From Phoenix dactylifera (lineage: Eukaryota; Streptophyta; Magnoliopsida; Arecales; Arecaceae): DNA of 64,000 bases. The stretch spans positions 35,761,360 to 35,825,359 of the forward strand of contig NC_052392.1 in the NCBI RefSeq assembly GCF_009389715.1. Reading direction: 5' to 3'. The notes beneath the pieces are model-generated. The model saw only the letters and a program-made list of their open reading frames with translations, had not been told where the DNA came from and made no database searches. Shown here piece after piece: positions 36,248 through 46,052 of the stretch (positions within the stretch are counted from its first letter, which is position 1; each line of letters begins with the position of its first letter). The translations under genes were made by a program, and so were the position numbers.

Positions 36248-38316
36248 TATGCACACATATATATTTCCATCTTATGAAAAACTTGTTCATAGATATTTTG
36301 TTAAACAGTATTCATTTTACAAAAGTGGTGAAGAAATCTTATATCACACGCTTGTCCAACATGGAATTCTATGAAAATTAAATTGATAGTAGAGGCTCAT
36401 GGAATTCAACTATATATAATACAAAGGGACACACTCTTCATGGAATTTATACAGAGGTATTTATAAACCTAAACTATAATACAAAGAGACACACTCTTCA
36501 TGGAATTCAAGAACCATATTAAGATCCTATTCAAAGATAATAAATTGAGGTTCATGATTCCCAAGAGACAAAATCTCATAAGACATGGTCTTTCCATCTA
36601 TACTAACTAGCCACAATTTCTTTTAATGTATTTATACTAACTTGTATACCAGATTCAAACCCCATACCCGAACACATGACCTATTCATTTTCGAAAACAA
36701 TAAAAACATGGCTTTTCATTTTCAGAAAACTGTAATATAAAATCCAAAAAAACTATTTTAAAATTTATTTTGAAACTATAATCCAATGGATCAAAGCTGC
36801 GGTACCCTAGAAAAATCACTCAGAAAAGTCACTCAGGTTCCTTGCACCAATCACTTGCTTCATTTAATGGCACATTTTCATGATGCCAGTTCGAAGGGAA
36901 CAATGACCACAGAAGACCCCAGCTGAATGACTTTTGAGTTACTAAAGCATTTTCCTTTGTATTTTATTATTTTTGGGTCCTTAGTGTTCTAATCAAGCCT
37001 TTGTTCTTATGATGCTGTTTAGGCACCTTGATTTCAATGGTGAGACTTTGGCATGGATGATGACCATCGATGCGTCCTTCTTGCTTGAGTTCCTTCGCAA
37101 CTATTCCAATGCAAAGGGAAGGGTCTTTAGAAAGGTCCCAACAATGTCCCATATGGTTGATGCTGCAAGGATGAAGTTGGCTTATAATTGTATCCTTAGG
37201 GACATCATGATGCTCGAGAACCAGATACCGCTCTTTCTAGTACGAAAGATCCTACAATTTCAATGCCCTTCGTATCAAATTGCTGATAAAGAGCTCTCGA
37301 ACATGTTGATAGGGTTTGTGAAGGAGGTTTCTCCATTTAAAATGATGGAGAACTTTTCAAGCATCGACGTTAGAAGGCATGCCCACTTGTTACAACTACT
37401 TTATCTCATGATTGTTCCCAATGCCAAGGAAGCAAGCGAAACCATCGATGAAACCGAAGTCCATATCGGCATCCCTGAGTTGAATGACACGAAGCCCACG
37501 GGTAATCCTAGCTATGTGAAGAAATTCTTTAATTCGGTTTGGAGTCAGACGTCGGGCCTACAAATCTTGGGAGTCCTTGCTACGAGGCCAATCAAATTCT
37601 TAGTGAAGATTCCATGGAAGATCATCTCCAAGTTCCCAGGGGTCTCGATCTTGGCTGCTCGCGTTGCAAAGCTCTTCTTCTTCCAAGGTGATGAGAAATC
37701 AGAAGACGAAGACTCTAGTAACGAACCACCTTTGGTCGAAGAGATAATGATCCCTTCAGTGACTGAGCTCAGCAATGCTGGGGTGAAGTTCTCAGCAACT
37801 AAGGGGGACTTGACGACAATATCGTTCAACTCGAGAACTGCCACATTTCATCTCCCTACCGTTAGTTTGGACGTCAACACTGAGGTCCTACTGAGGAACT
37901 TAGTAGCCTATGAGACAACAGTTGAGTCGGGGCCGATGGTCTTCACTCGGTACACGGAGTTGATGAATGGGATTATCGACACTGAGGAGGACGTGAAGCT
38001 CTTGAGGCAGAGAGGGATCATCTTGAACCGGATGAAGAACGATGAGGAGGTGGCAAAGCTCTGGAATGGGATGAGCAAATCGGTGAGGCTGACGAAAGTA
38101 GGCTTCATAGACAAAGTGTTGGAGGATGTGAACAAGTTTCATAGCAGTAGGTGGAGTGTTAAGGCCCGGAAGATCATGAAGACCTATGTGTTTGGGTCGT
38201 GGCAGATCCTTACATTCCTGGCTGCTATGTTGCTCCTGCTGTTGACGTGCGTGCAGGCCTTCTGCTCGGTCTATCGCTGTGGATCTCGCTGGGACAATGT
38301 CACAAACTTAGGGTGA
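31586..38316 (+). CDS. DUF247 (UPF0481) membrane protein, copy 1
   Basis: Exons 31586-31941 and 37023-38316 join in phase (AG|G codon) to give 549 residues. Exon 1 encodes the N-terminal DUF247 part with LFDERRWVTQI and the signature FALGPYHHWHPQLYEMERYK. Exon 2 continues with HLDFNGETLAWMMTIDASFL, RDIMMLENQIPLFLVRKIL, HLLQLLYLMIVP and PSVTELSNAGVKFSATKGDL, then FHLPTVSLDVNTEVLLRNL and YTELMNGIIDTEEDVKLLRQ. A hydrophobic tail (ILTFLAAMLLLLLTCVQAFC) is the typical C-terminal membrane anchor. Exon 1 is exactly as long (356 bp) as in the second copy. The 5081-bp intron carries a decayed Ty1-copia element, and its donor (AG|GTCTCC) is weak, so splicing efficiency is uncertain. An AATAAA lies at 38504. 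DUF247 function is mostly unknown; some members act at grass self-incompatibility loci. Confidence 0.85.
33682..34302 (-). pseudogene. Ty1-copia reverse transcriptase fragments
   Basis: The frame at 34063-34302 begins KYKWIFTRKRNAEGKVETFK followed by ARLIGKD, the N-terminal copia RT motif. The frame at 33682-33945 has FPYASVVGNFMYASMCTRP, the conserved end of RT. The part between them is broken by stops and deletions. Decayed RNase H sequence continues to about 33480. Confidence 0.8.
34543..35058 (-). pseudogene. Ty1-copia integrase fragment
   Basis: A 171-codon frame reads MVRSMLAFANLPTSFWGETL, then NRAPSKSVEKTPYELWCGRK and WGCVSHI. This is the C-terminal part of the copia integrase and its conserved GKx-type tail region. 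It is out of frame with the neighbouring reverse transcriptase remnants. Confidence 0.85.
36153..36250 (+). repeat. TATG/TA microsatellite
   Basis: An impure run of TATG and TA repeats of about 100 bp, inside what is probably the right copia LTR and within the DUF247 intron. Confidence 0.9.
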
Positions 38317-39330
38317 AGTGTTTTTTATGCTACTTAGTTTTAGAATTTATGTGGATTTCAGAAGTGTGCAAGTTATGGGATTTAGGTGGTCAGGTTGGTA
38401 CCGTCATGACATCATGATATGAGAGGTCCTAGGCTGCAAGCGTTAATGATGCAAGAGTAAACTCAGTAAAAAAATCCATTACAAATACAAGAGTCAAATT
38501 CAAAATAAATTTAGAATTTTAAATTTTAATTTTAAATAGCAATATGGCCAAACTAACAAACACATTAGTCAATCATGCGTCCGTATTGTGCATGCGCATA
38601 TCACTACATGATCCAACATGAAACAGTACTTGCACGTGCACGACATGACAGACCAAGCCATGCTGTGTCAAGCAAGCATGTATGTTTATGTGTTGTCATT
38701 AGTCTAAAAACCTACAAGGCCCTACTAGGCTTTGGATTTATGCAAGTCTACTTTTATTTAATAATCAAATGCAGAATTATTCATAATATAAATGTTAAAA
38801 ATTTAAACCTTTTCTAAAATCAAAACAAAACATGTTCTAATCTGTCATAAAAAATATTTATATTTTGAAAATATCAAAATTATAATAAAAAATTCTAGAA
38901 AACTTATAGTGTGCAATATGTAAAGCATCTAACAGAGTTGAATCTCATTTAGTGTTTGTTATATCTATGTGAAGAAGCCATAATATATTAGATCATGAAC
39001 TAGGTCTTTTTCTAAAATGTTAAAATATTTAAAATAACTATTAGGGACCAAGAATTAGGAATTGCGATATTTGTGCACCAAAAATAGCGGTTCCAATCAA
39101 GAGGAAGATTTTGTTATACCATGGACATTGGGATAGGATGGAGAATTAGTTTCTGCAAAAAAATATTAATTTTTTTAAAAAAAGGTTGGCTGGTGGTTTG
39201 GACCTCTCTATTCAGGGCAACCTTGGATTTTTCAAATACAACTCTTCGGATCTATCGCTACTACGGAGTGTTTGACTACCCTTGTAAGTGCAACTTTGCT
39301 CGGCTTCCTTCATGCTTCGCTCACCAAGAA
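38317..39330. other. Intergenic DNA 3' of DUF247 copy 1
   Basis: It holds the 3' UTR of the upstream gene (AATAAA at 38504-38509) and AT-rich sequence up to the target duplication of the large element. No gene is seen. Confidence 0.45.
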
Positions 39331-39339
39331 TTTTTATTT
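39331..39339. repeat. Left 9-bp target site duplication
   Basis: TTTTTATTT, identical to 44382-44390 on the other side of the 5.04 kb element. It is low-complexity, so the match alone is not decisive, but it falls exactly at both inverted termini. Confidence 0.75.
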
Positions 39340-40300
39340 GGGTAATTGACTTTCCCATCCCTCTAAAGACTCCACTGTAACAAAAAGTCCTTGTTAATTA
39401 AATCTAAAACAACCGGTCCAGAAACTTTCCAAACTGTAATTCCCGGTCCCTGAGCCCCTTTTATTTTGAAATAAGATACCGAAAATGCCCCTTCCCTCAT
39501 GATCTCCCATCCTTCCGAAGAAGAAGAATTTCAGAGACTTTCCAAACTGTAATCTCCCAGCCGCGGCTGCTGCCGACCGCGGCCTGCCCCCTCCCGCGGC
39601 CGCCGCCGGCCCGGCTCGCCTCCTCCCGAGCCCCCTCCCGCGGCCGCGCCGCCGGGAATGCCTCCGCCCCTGCCCCCATGGTGGGAAGGTGCCGAAGAAG
39701 AGGAAGAAGGGCGCCGTCCCGCGTCCTGCGGCTGTCGCCGGCCACGGCCCGCCCTCCTCCAGCGTCCGCCGTGGCCCAGCCCCTTTCCGGCGCCGCCGGC
39801 CTCGCGGGAAGAGAAGAAAGAAGAAGAAGGAAAGAAGAGAAGAAAAAAAAGAAAAAGAAAAGAAAAAGTTTGAACTGGGGTCGACTCCTGCTCTGCTGGG
39901 GTCGACTCGTGAGAATCTTGGGTCGACTCGCTCACTTCTACAACAATTTTCTAAGAACACTTAACTGTGTGTACAGTCCTGTTAACTGTGTTCGCAGACA
40001 ACTTAACTGTGTGCCGCCAGCTCGCGGAAGGAGAAAAAAGAAGAAAGAAGAAGAAGAAGGGAAGAAGAGAAGAAGAAAAAAGAAAAAAAAGAAGAAAAAA
40101 AAGAAAAAAATAAAAATAAAGTTAAATAAGCTTGGAACAATTAAATAAGTTTGGAACACACTTAATCTAACATGACACACGGTTAAATAAGCTTGGAACA
40201 TATTTAAATCATCCCGGAACACACTTATTCTACCCCAGAACACAGTTATTTCGACTGTGCACACAGTTAAGTGTTATTAGAAAATTATTGTAGACTTATG

Positions 40301-40378
40301 CTGAGCTGGGGTCGACCCCTAAAGAGCTGGGGTCGACCCCTGAGAGCTGGGGTCGACCCCTGAAGAGCTGGAGTCGAC
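40301..40378 (+). repeat. Short tandem array of about 20-bp palindromic units
   Basis: Four units of the form GAGCTGGGGTCGACCCCTRA follow each other. Each carries the 12-bp palindrome GGGGTCGACCCC (one copy is mutated to GGAGTCGACCCC). Related GTCGAC copies flank the main minisatellite on both sides (near 39890-39930, 40427-40460 and 43585-43640). Confidence 0.85.
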
Positions 40379-40446
40379 CCCTAAAATCAGGCAGAAAAAC
40401 AGCTCTCTGGAAAACCTGAGAGAGTCGACTCCAGGTGAGCAGGGGT

Positions 40447-43400
40447 CGACCCCAGGTCTGTGAACACAGTTAAGTTGTGTGTGAACACAGTTAACTTGTC
40501 TAGGAACACAGTTAACTTGTCTAGGAACACAGTTGTTTAGGAACACAGTTAAGTTGTTTGGGAACACAGTTAACTTGTCTGGGAACACAGTTAAGTTGTC
40601 TAGGAACACAGTTAATTTGTCTAGGAACACAATTAACTTGTCTAGGAACACAGTTGTTTAGGAACACAGTTAAATTGTTTGGGAACACAGTTAACTTGTC
40701 TAGGAACACAGTTAACTTGTCTAGGAACACAGTTGTCTAGGAACACAGTTAAGTTGTCTGTGAACACAGTTAAGTTGTTTAGGAACACAGTTATCTAAGA
40801 ATACAGTTAAGTTGTTTGGGAACACAGTTAACTTGTCTAGGAACACAGTTAATTTGTCTAGGAACACAGTTGTCTAGGAACACAGTTAAGTTGTTTGGGA
40901 ACACAGTTAACTTGTCTGGGAACACAGTTAAGTTGTCTAGGAATACAGTTAACTTGTCTAGAAACACAGTTGTTTAGGAACACAGTTAAATTGTTGGGGA
41001 ACACAGTTAACTTGTCTAGGAACACAGTTAAATTATTTGGGAACACAGTTAACTTGTCTAGGAACACAGTTAAGTTGTCTAGGAACACAGTTGTCTAGGA
41101 ACACAGTTAAGTTGTCTGTGAACACAGTTAAGTTGTTTAGGAACACAGTTATCTAAGAATACAGTTAAGTTGTTTGGAAACACAGTTAACTTGTCTAGGA
41201 ACACAGTTAATTTGTCTAGGAATACAGTTGTCTAGGAACACAGTTAAGTTGTTTGGGAACACAGTTAACTTGTCTGGAAACACAGTTAAATTGTTTAGGA
41301 ACACAGTTAATTTGTCTAGGAACACAGTTAACTTGTCTAGGAACACAGTTGTTTAGAAACACAGTTAAATTGTTTGGGAACACAGTTAACTTGTCTAGGA
41401 ACACAGTTAAGTTGTCTAGGAACACAGTTGTCTAGGAACACAGTTAAGTTGTCTGTGAACACAGTTAAGTTGTTTAGGAACACAGTTATCTAAGAATACA
41501 ATTAAGTTGTTTGGGAACACAGTTAACTTGTCTAGGAACACAGTTAATTTGTCTAGGAACACAGTTGTCTAGGAACACAGTTAAGTTGTTTGGGAACACA
41601 GTTAACTTGTCTGGGAACACAGTTAAGTTGTCTAGGAACACAGTTAATTTGTCTAGGAACACAGTTAACTTGTCTAGGAACACAGTTGTTTAGGAACACA
41701 GTTAAATTGTTTGGGAACACAGTTAACTTGTCTAGGAACACAGTTGTTTAGGAACACAGTTAAATTGTTTGGGAACACAGTTAACTTGTCTAGGAACACA
41801 GTTGTCTAGGAACACAGTTAAGTTGTCTGTGAACACAGTTAAGTTGTTTAGGAACACAGTTATCTAAGAATACAGTTAAGTTGTTTGGGAACACAGTTAA
41901 CTTGTCTAGGAACACAGTTAACTTGTCTAGGAACACAGTTGTCTAGGAACACAGTTAAGTTGTTTGGGAACACAGTTAACTTGTCTGGGAACACAGTTAA
42001 GTTGTCTAGGAACACAGTTAATTTGTCTAGGAACACAGTTAACTTGTCTAGGAACACAGTTGTTTAGGAACACAGTTAAATTGTTTGGGAACACAGTTAA
42101 CTTGTCGGGGAACACAGTTGTTTAGGAACACAGTTAAATTGTTTGGGAACACAGTTAACTTGTCTAGGAACACAGTTAACTTGTCTAGGAACACAGTTGT
42201 CTAGGAACACAGTTAAGTTGTCTGTGAACACAGTTAAGTTGTTTAGGAACACAGTTATCTAAGAATACACTTAAGTTGTTTGGGAACACAGTTAACTTGT
42301 CTAGGAACACAGTTAATTTGTCTAGGAACACAGTTGTCTAGGAACACAGTTAAGTTGTTTGGGAACACAGTTAACTTGTCTAGGAACACAGTTAAGTTGT
42401 CTAGGAACACAGTTAATTTGTCTAGGAACACAATTAACTTGTCTAGGAACACAGTTGTTTAGGAACACAGTTAAATTGTTTGGGAACACAGTTAACTTGT
42501 CTAGGAACACAGTTAACTTGTCTAGGAACACATTTGTCTAGGAACACAGTTAAGTTGTCTGTGAACACAGTTAAGTTGTTTAGGAACACAGTTATCTGAG
42601 AATACAGTTAAGTTGTTTGGGAACACAGTTAACTTGTCTAGGAACACAGTTAACTTGTCTAGGAACATAGTTGTTTAGGAACACAGTTAAATTGTTTGGG
42701 AACACAGTTAACTTGTCTAGGAACACAGTTAACTTGTCTAGGAACACAGTTGTCTAGGAACACAGTTAAGTTGTCTGTGAACACAGTTAAGTTGTTTAGG
42801 AACACAGTTATCTAAGAATACAGTTAAGTTGTTTGGGAACATAGTTAACTTGTCTAGGAACACAGTTAATTTGTCTAGGAACACAGTTGTCTAGGAACAC
42901 AGTTAAGTTGTCTGTGAACACAATTAAGTTGTTTAGGAACACAGTTATCTAAGAATACAGTTAAGTTGTTTGGGAACACAGTTAACTTGTCTAGGAACAC
43001 AGTTAATTTGTCTAGGAACACAGTTGTCTAGGAACACAGTTAAGTTGTTTGGGAACACAGTTAACTTGTCTGGGATCACAGTTAAGTTGTCTAGGAACAC
43101 AGTTAACTTGTCTGGGAACACAGTTAAGTTGTCTAGGAACACAGTTAACTTGTCTAGGAACACAGTTGTTTAGGAACACAATTAAATTGTTTGGGAACAC
43201 AGTTAACTTGTCTAGGAACACAGTTAACTTGTTTAGGAACACAGTTGTCTAGGAACACAGTTAAGTTGTCTGTGAACACAGTTAAGTTGTTTAGGAACAC
43301 AGTTATCTAAGAATACAGTTAAGTTGTTTGGGAACACAGTTAACTTGTCTAGGAACACAGTTAATTTGTCTAGGAACACAGTTGTCTAGGAACACAGTTA

Positions 43401-43577
43401 AGTTGTTTGGGAACACAGTTAACTTGTCTGGGAACACAGTTAACTTGTCTAGGAACACAGTTCAGTTGTTTGGGAACACAGTTAACTTGTCTAGGAACAC
43501 AGTTGTCTAGGTACATAGTTAAGTTATCTAGGAACACAGTTAACTTGTTTGTGAACACAGTTAACTTGTCTATGAAA
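40447..43577 (+). repeat. 21-bp / 16-bp minisatellite with higher-order structure
   Basis: The basic unit is GGAACACAGTTAACTTGTCTA (21 bp). A shorter unit lacks the AACTT part (GGAACACAGTTGTCTA, 16 bp). About 150 units cover roughly 3.1 kb; I did not count each one. A rare variant (TTATCTAAGA) starts at 40791, 41149, 41486, 41860, 42255, 42592 (one base changed), 42808, 42945 and 43303. It marks larger blocks of 358, 337, 374, 395, 337, 216, 137 and 358 bp. More diverged copies of the same unit occur at 40121-40270. Because 21 bp is seven codons, many open frames appear on both strands; they are not genes. Confidence 0.95.
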
Positions 43578-44203
43578 GCCTGAGAGTCGACTCCTGGTGA
43601 GCAGGAGTCGACTCGTGCTGTTAAGGGGTCGACTCCAGGTCTGTGAACACAGTTAAGTTGTCTGTGAACACAGTTAACTTGTCTAGGAACACAGTTAACT
43701 TTATTTTTATTTTTATTTTATTTTCTTTTCTTCTTTTTCTTTCATTTTCTTTTTTTTCTTTTCTTTTTCTTTTTTTTTTCTTCTCTTCTTCCCTTCTCCT
43801 TCTTTCTTCTTCCTTCTCCTCTCGCGAGGCCGGCAGCTACGGAAGGGGGTCGGACGGTGGCGGCCGCAGGATGGGGCCACCGGGGGGGGGGGGCAGCGGC
43901 TCCTCTTCTTTGGCACCTCCCCACCGTGGGGGCGGAGATATTTCCGGCGGCGCGGAAGGGGGCAGCGGGTGCGGGAGGGGGCGGGCTGTGGCCGGCGGCA
44001 GGCGCGGGAGGGGGTGGGCCGTGGCCGGCGGCTGCCTTTTTCTTCTCCTTCTTCGGTGGGAATGGGAGAGGCGGGGGCATTTTTGTCCCATGAAGCAATA
44101 TTAAAATATATATGGACCGGTTGTTTAACAACAACCGGTCAACAGGGATTTAATGTTAAAGTTCGGTCAATAAATGGACCGCTGAGCAAGTTCCCCTATT
44201 TAA

Positions 44204-44381
44204 GGGTAATTGACTTTCCCATCCTTTTTCTTCTCCTTCTTCGGTGGGAATGGGAGAGGCGGGGGCATTTTTGTCCCATGAAGAAATATTAAAATATATA
44301 TGGACCGGTTGTTAAACAACCGGTCAACAGGGATTTAATGTTAAAGTTCGGTCAATAAATGGACCGCTGAGCAAGTTCCCC
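44204..44381. mobile_element. 178-bp miniature copy fused to the right end
   Basis: The left terminal sequence GGGTAATTGACTTTCCCATC of the big element (39340-39359) reappears at 44204. It is followed directly by a second copy of the right-end segment (GGTGGGAATGGGAGAGGCGG onward) ending in GCAAGTTCCCC at 44381. The first copy of that right end stops at 44196. Seven bases (TATTTAA) separate them. The 178-bp unit therefore has both termini, like an internally deleted derivative. It contains a 21-bp near-perfect palindrome around ACCGGTTGTT/AACAACCGGT (44304-44324). Confidence 0.75.
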
Positions 44382-44390
44382 TTTTTATTT
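44382..44390. repeat. Right 9-bp target site duplication
   Basis: TTTTTATTT directly after the terminal CCCC of the element; it pairs with 39331-39339. Confidence 0.75.
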
Positions 44391-45964
44391 CTTTGTCACA
44401 TGATATACTGCCTTACAAATTACTTTGCCCTTCCCACGCGATGCACATTGTAAAATTAAGAAAAAAAAACCGGACCCAACCTTGATATAAAAAATAAAAC
44501 AGTAATTAAAAATTAAAAAATAAAAAAGCGCCATACCAATACGTCATGTGGGGATTGGTGTTTGGCGCTACAACCCCACCATCTATCCTTTTTGCCGAGT
44601 GGCATGAAACTTCCATGCAGGGTCATGGTTGAACCACATAGCATGACCTCAAAAATATGACTGTAGAGGCTCGTTTATGGTCTATTCCACAAGCGAAATG
44701 TCATAGATGTGGTCATCATTGAGCTTAAAGTGGCAACCTAGCTAACTCATTCAAAAAATATCCATGGACTTGTTTCAATACATACAGTGTGAATAACATG
44801 GTTAGACCCTTTACATCAAGAAAAAAAATATGCGTAGACCTTGACCAAATTAAAATATCTATAGTTGTTGGACAAATCAACAAAAACAAGCAAGCTGCCT
44901 TCTATATTATTTAGTGTTGACTGAACAAGACGCCACTAAACCATGTTCCTGAATCCCCTACAATTGGTGTCGGAATTTCCTATACACGTTTTTTTATTGT
45001 TCAAGAGCCCCAGCTGCCATCTAATTCAGTAAAAGAACTTACTTAGATATCACACAACCCATGCATAGCTCAAGTTGTAGACTTATACACTACCCAAGTA
45101 AATGAGCAATCTCCCTCCACATGCTTGGTTATCGAGGAAACAAGCATCATTTGTTTCCAAGATGCATAAGAAGGCTCTACACAAGAAAATAGTTTTCTCG
45201 ACATATGAATTTTAAGGCAAAATATCGCATATACATGTTATTCTTCATTTTCTTCAATTTAATCAGCAAATAATCTTTAGAAATTGTGAAAACAACATTT
45301 TTGAAGTATAATTCTTTCAATTTAAAAGGAATAAAAATAAATATTTCCAATATGAAAGAGATGCAGCTTATAGGTGGTCAGCCTAGAACTATATAAAGAT
45401 TTTTCCCTAGACCAAGAAGCCAAACTATACTATTCACGTGTAACACGCACCAAGAATAAATATACTCTTAACTGCTCCGCTGGATGGCGAAGCAGGAAAT
45501 TAAGAATTAACTTTAGAAAAAGAAAAGTTATCTTTTCCACCTTGTGATAAGCCATATTGCACCTAACTTGATGGGGGGGGGGGGAAGCAACTCCACCTTC
45601 TTTGTTTTTTCTTAACCATGCTTATCCTATTTGGCCAGATCACATATTGACATGGAGCAGCGGACAGGCTTCTAATCAAATGAGGACCTGACGTACGTAT
45701 ACTCTTACTGCATAATAGTAGAACCTAGAGAAATGTCCCTTCCCACTAATAGCTGCTAAACAAACACCCCATCATGTCATCCGATGACAAGAAGGCCCTC
45801 CCTCTTGGATCACCTTCTTGCTATCCCCCATGATAACAACCTTAAAACCACATGGAAAACATTGAGGCAAAAGGTTGATCAGTCACACCATCTTTTTATT
45901 CATCAAAGTAGTAAGCCACAAAGAAAGTAAAGATATCTTCCTTTGTTAGTTCATATTGAAGCTG
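44391..45964. other. Intergenic DNA upstream of DUF247 copy 2
   Basis: AT-rich. It has a small inverted repeat (AGCGCCATACCAAT near 44526 and ATTGGTGTTTGGCGCT near 44556) and a run of 12 G (45573-45584). No gene or complete element was recognised. Confidence 0.4.
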
Positions 45965-45972
45965 TATAAAAA
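45965..45972 (+). promoter_or_regulatory. Likely TATA box of DUF247 copy 2
   Basis: TATAAAAA lies 88 bp before the ATG at 46053. With a usual spacing of about 30 bp, transcription would start near 45997. This puts the upstream in-frame ATG at 45993 at or outside the transcript start and favours 46053 as the real start codon. Confidence 0.5.
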
Positions 45973-46052
45973 GCTCTCTTTCCGTCCATAAAATGACACA
46001 GTTGGAGCAAACAGAAACTGTAACCAGAAGAAAGCTTTGCACAGAGAAGAAT

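Larger units (their letters stand above)
32200..36790 (-). mobile_element. Decayed Ty1-copia retrotransposon in the DUF247 intron
   Basis: Two diverged direct repeats bound it: about 32200-32565 and 36440-36790 (shared segments such as GAATTCAAGAACCA and CTAACTTGTATAC.AGATTCAAA). These are the LTRs. On the minus strand, the sequence before the left LTR reads CCAAGTGGAAGAT, a copia-style polypurine tract. Between them lie minus-strand pol pieces in the Ty1 order: gag remnants near 35250-35560, integrase at 34543-35058, reverse transcriptase at about 34063-34302, and the RT/RNase H junction at 33682-33945. The reading frame is broken many times. The LTRs differ at many positions, so the insertion is old. 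The outer ends were not resolved exactly; the right LTR may extend back to about 36091. Confidence 0.75.
39340..44381. mobile_element. Mutator-like / foldback element with internal minisatellite
   Basis: It is bounded by identical 9-bp copies of TTTTTATTT (39331-39339 and 44382-44390). Ends are GGGTAATTGACT on the left and, read inward from the right, GGGGAACTTGCT (8 of 12 positions equal). Inverted similarity continues inside: the motif AACCGGTCCA lies 71-80 bp from the left end and its complement lies about the same distance from the right end. Then come ATGCCCC/CCCATCC.TCCGAAGAAG-type segments, GC-rich arms (39555-39800 and 43815-44035), and purine (39825-40125) versus pyrimidine (43672-43810) arms. 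A 9-bp duplication with long inverted arms is what Mutator-like and foldback transposons make. The middle is a tandem array. No transposase frame is present, so it would depend on another copy. Confidence 0.72.

Noticed and set aside
39394-40264. Open frames up to 188 codons in the GC-rich and purine-rich arms
   Set aside because: They are composed of low-complexity Arg/Gly/Ala or Lys/Glu runs, appear in overlapping frames on both strands and carry no domain. They lie within the inverted arms of the transposable element.
40319-43558. Dozens of 60-76 codon open frames on both strands with heptad-like peptides
   Set aside because: They follow from a 21-bp repeat (seven codons) without stops. 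They appear on both strands and in several frames and end at the same marker variant, so they are repeat artefacts and not a protein family.
40447-43577. CRISPR-like repeat array
   Set aside because: There are no unique spacers; repeat units are directly adjacent and the DNA is from a plant nuclear genome.
43643-44292. Open frames of 78-153 codons in the right arm
   Set aside because: They mirror the left arm's low-complexity frames. Most of the length is pyrimidine tract or GC repeat, with no conserved motif.
44526-44572. Inverted repeat GGCGCCA/TGGCGC as a MITE
   Set aside because: The stem is short and imperfect with no target duplication that I could find.
45993-46052. Upstream in-frame ATG extending DUF247 copy 2 by 20 residues
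   Set aside because: A TATA box at 45965 places transcription start at about this position, and copy 1 has no equivalent extension.
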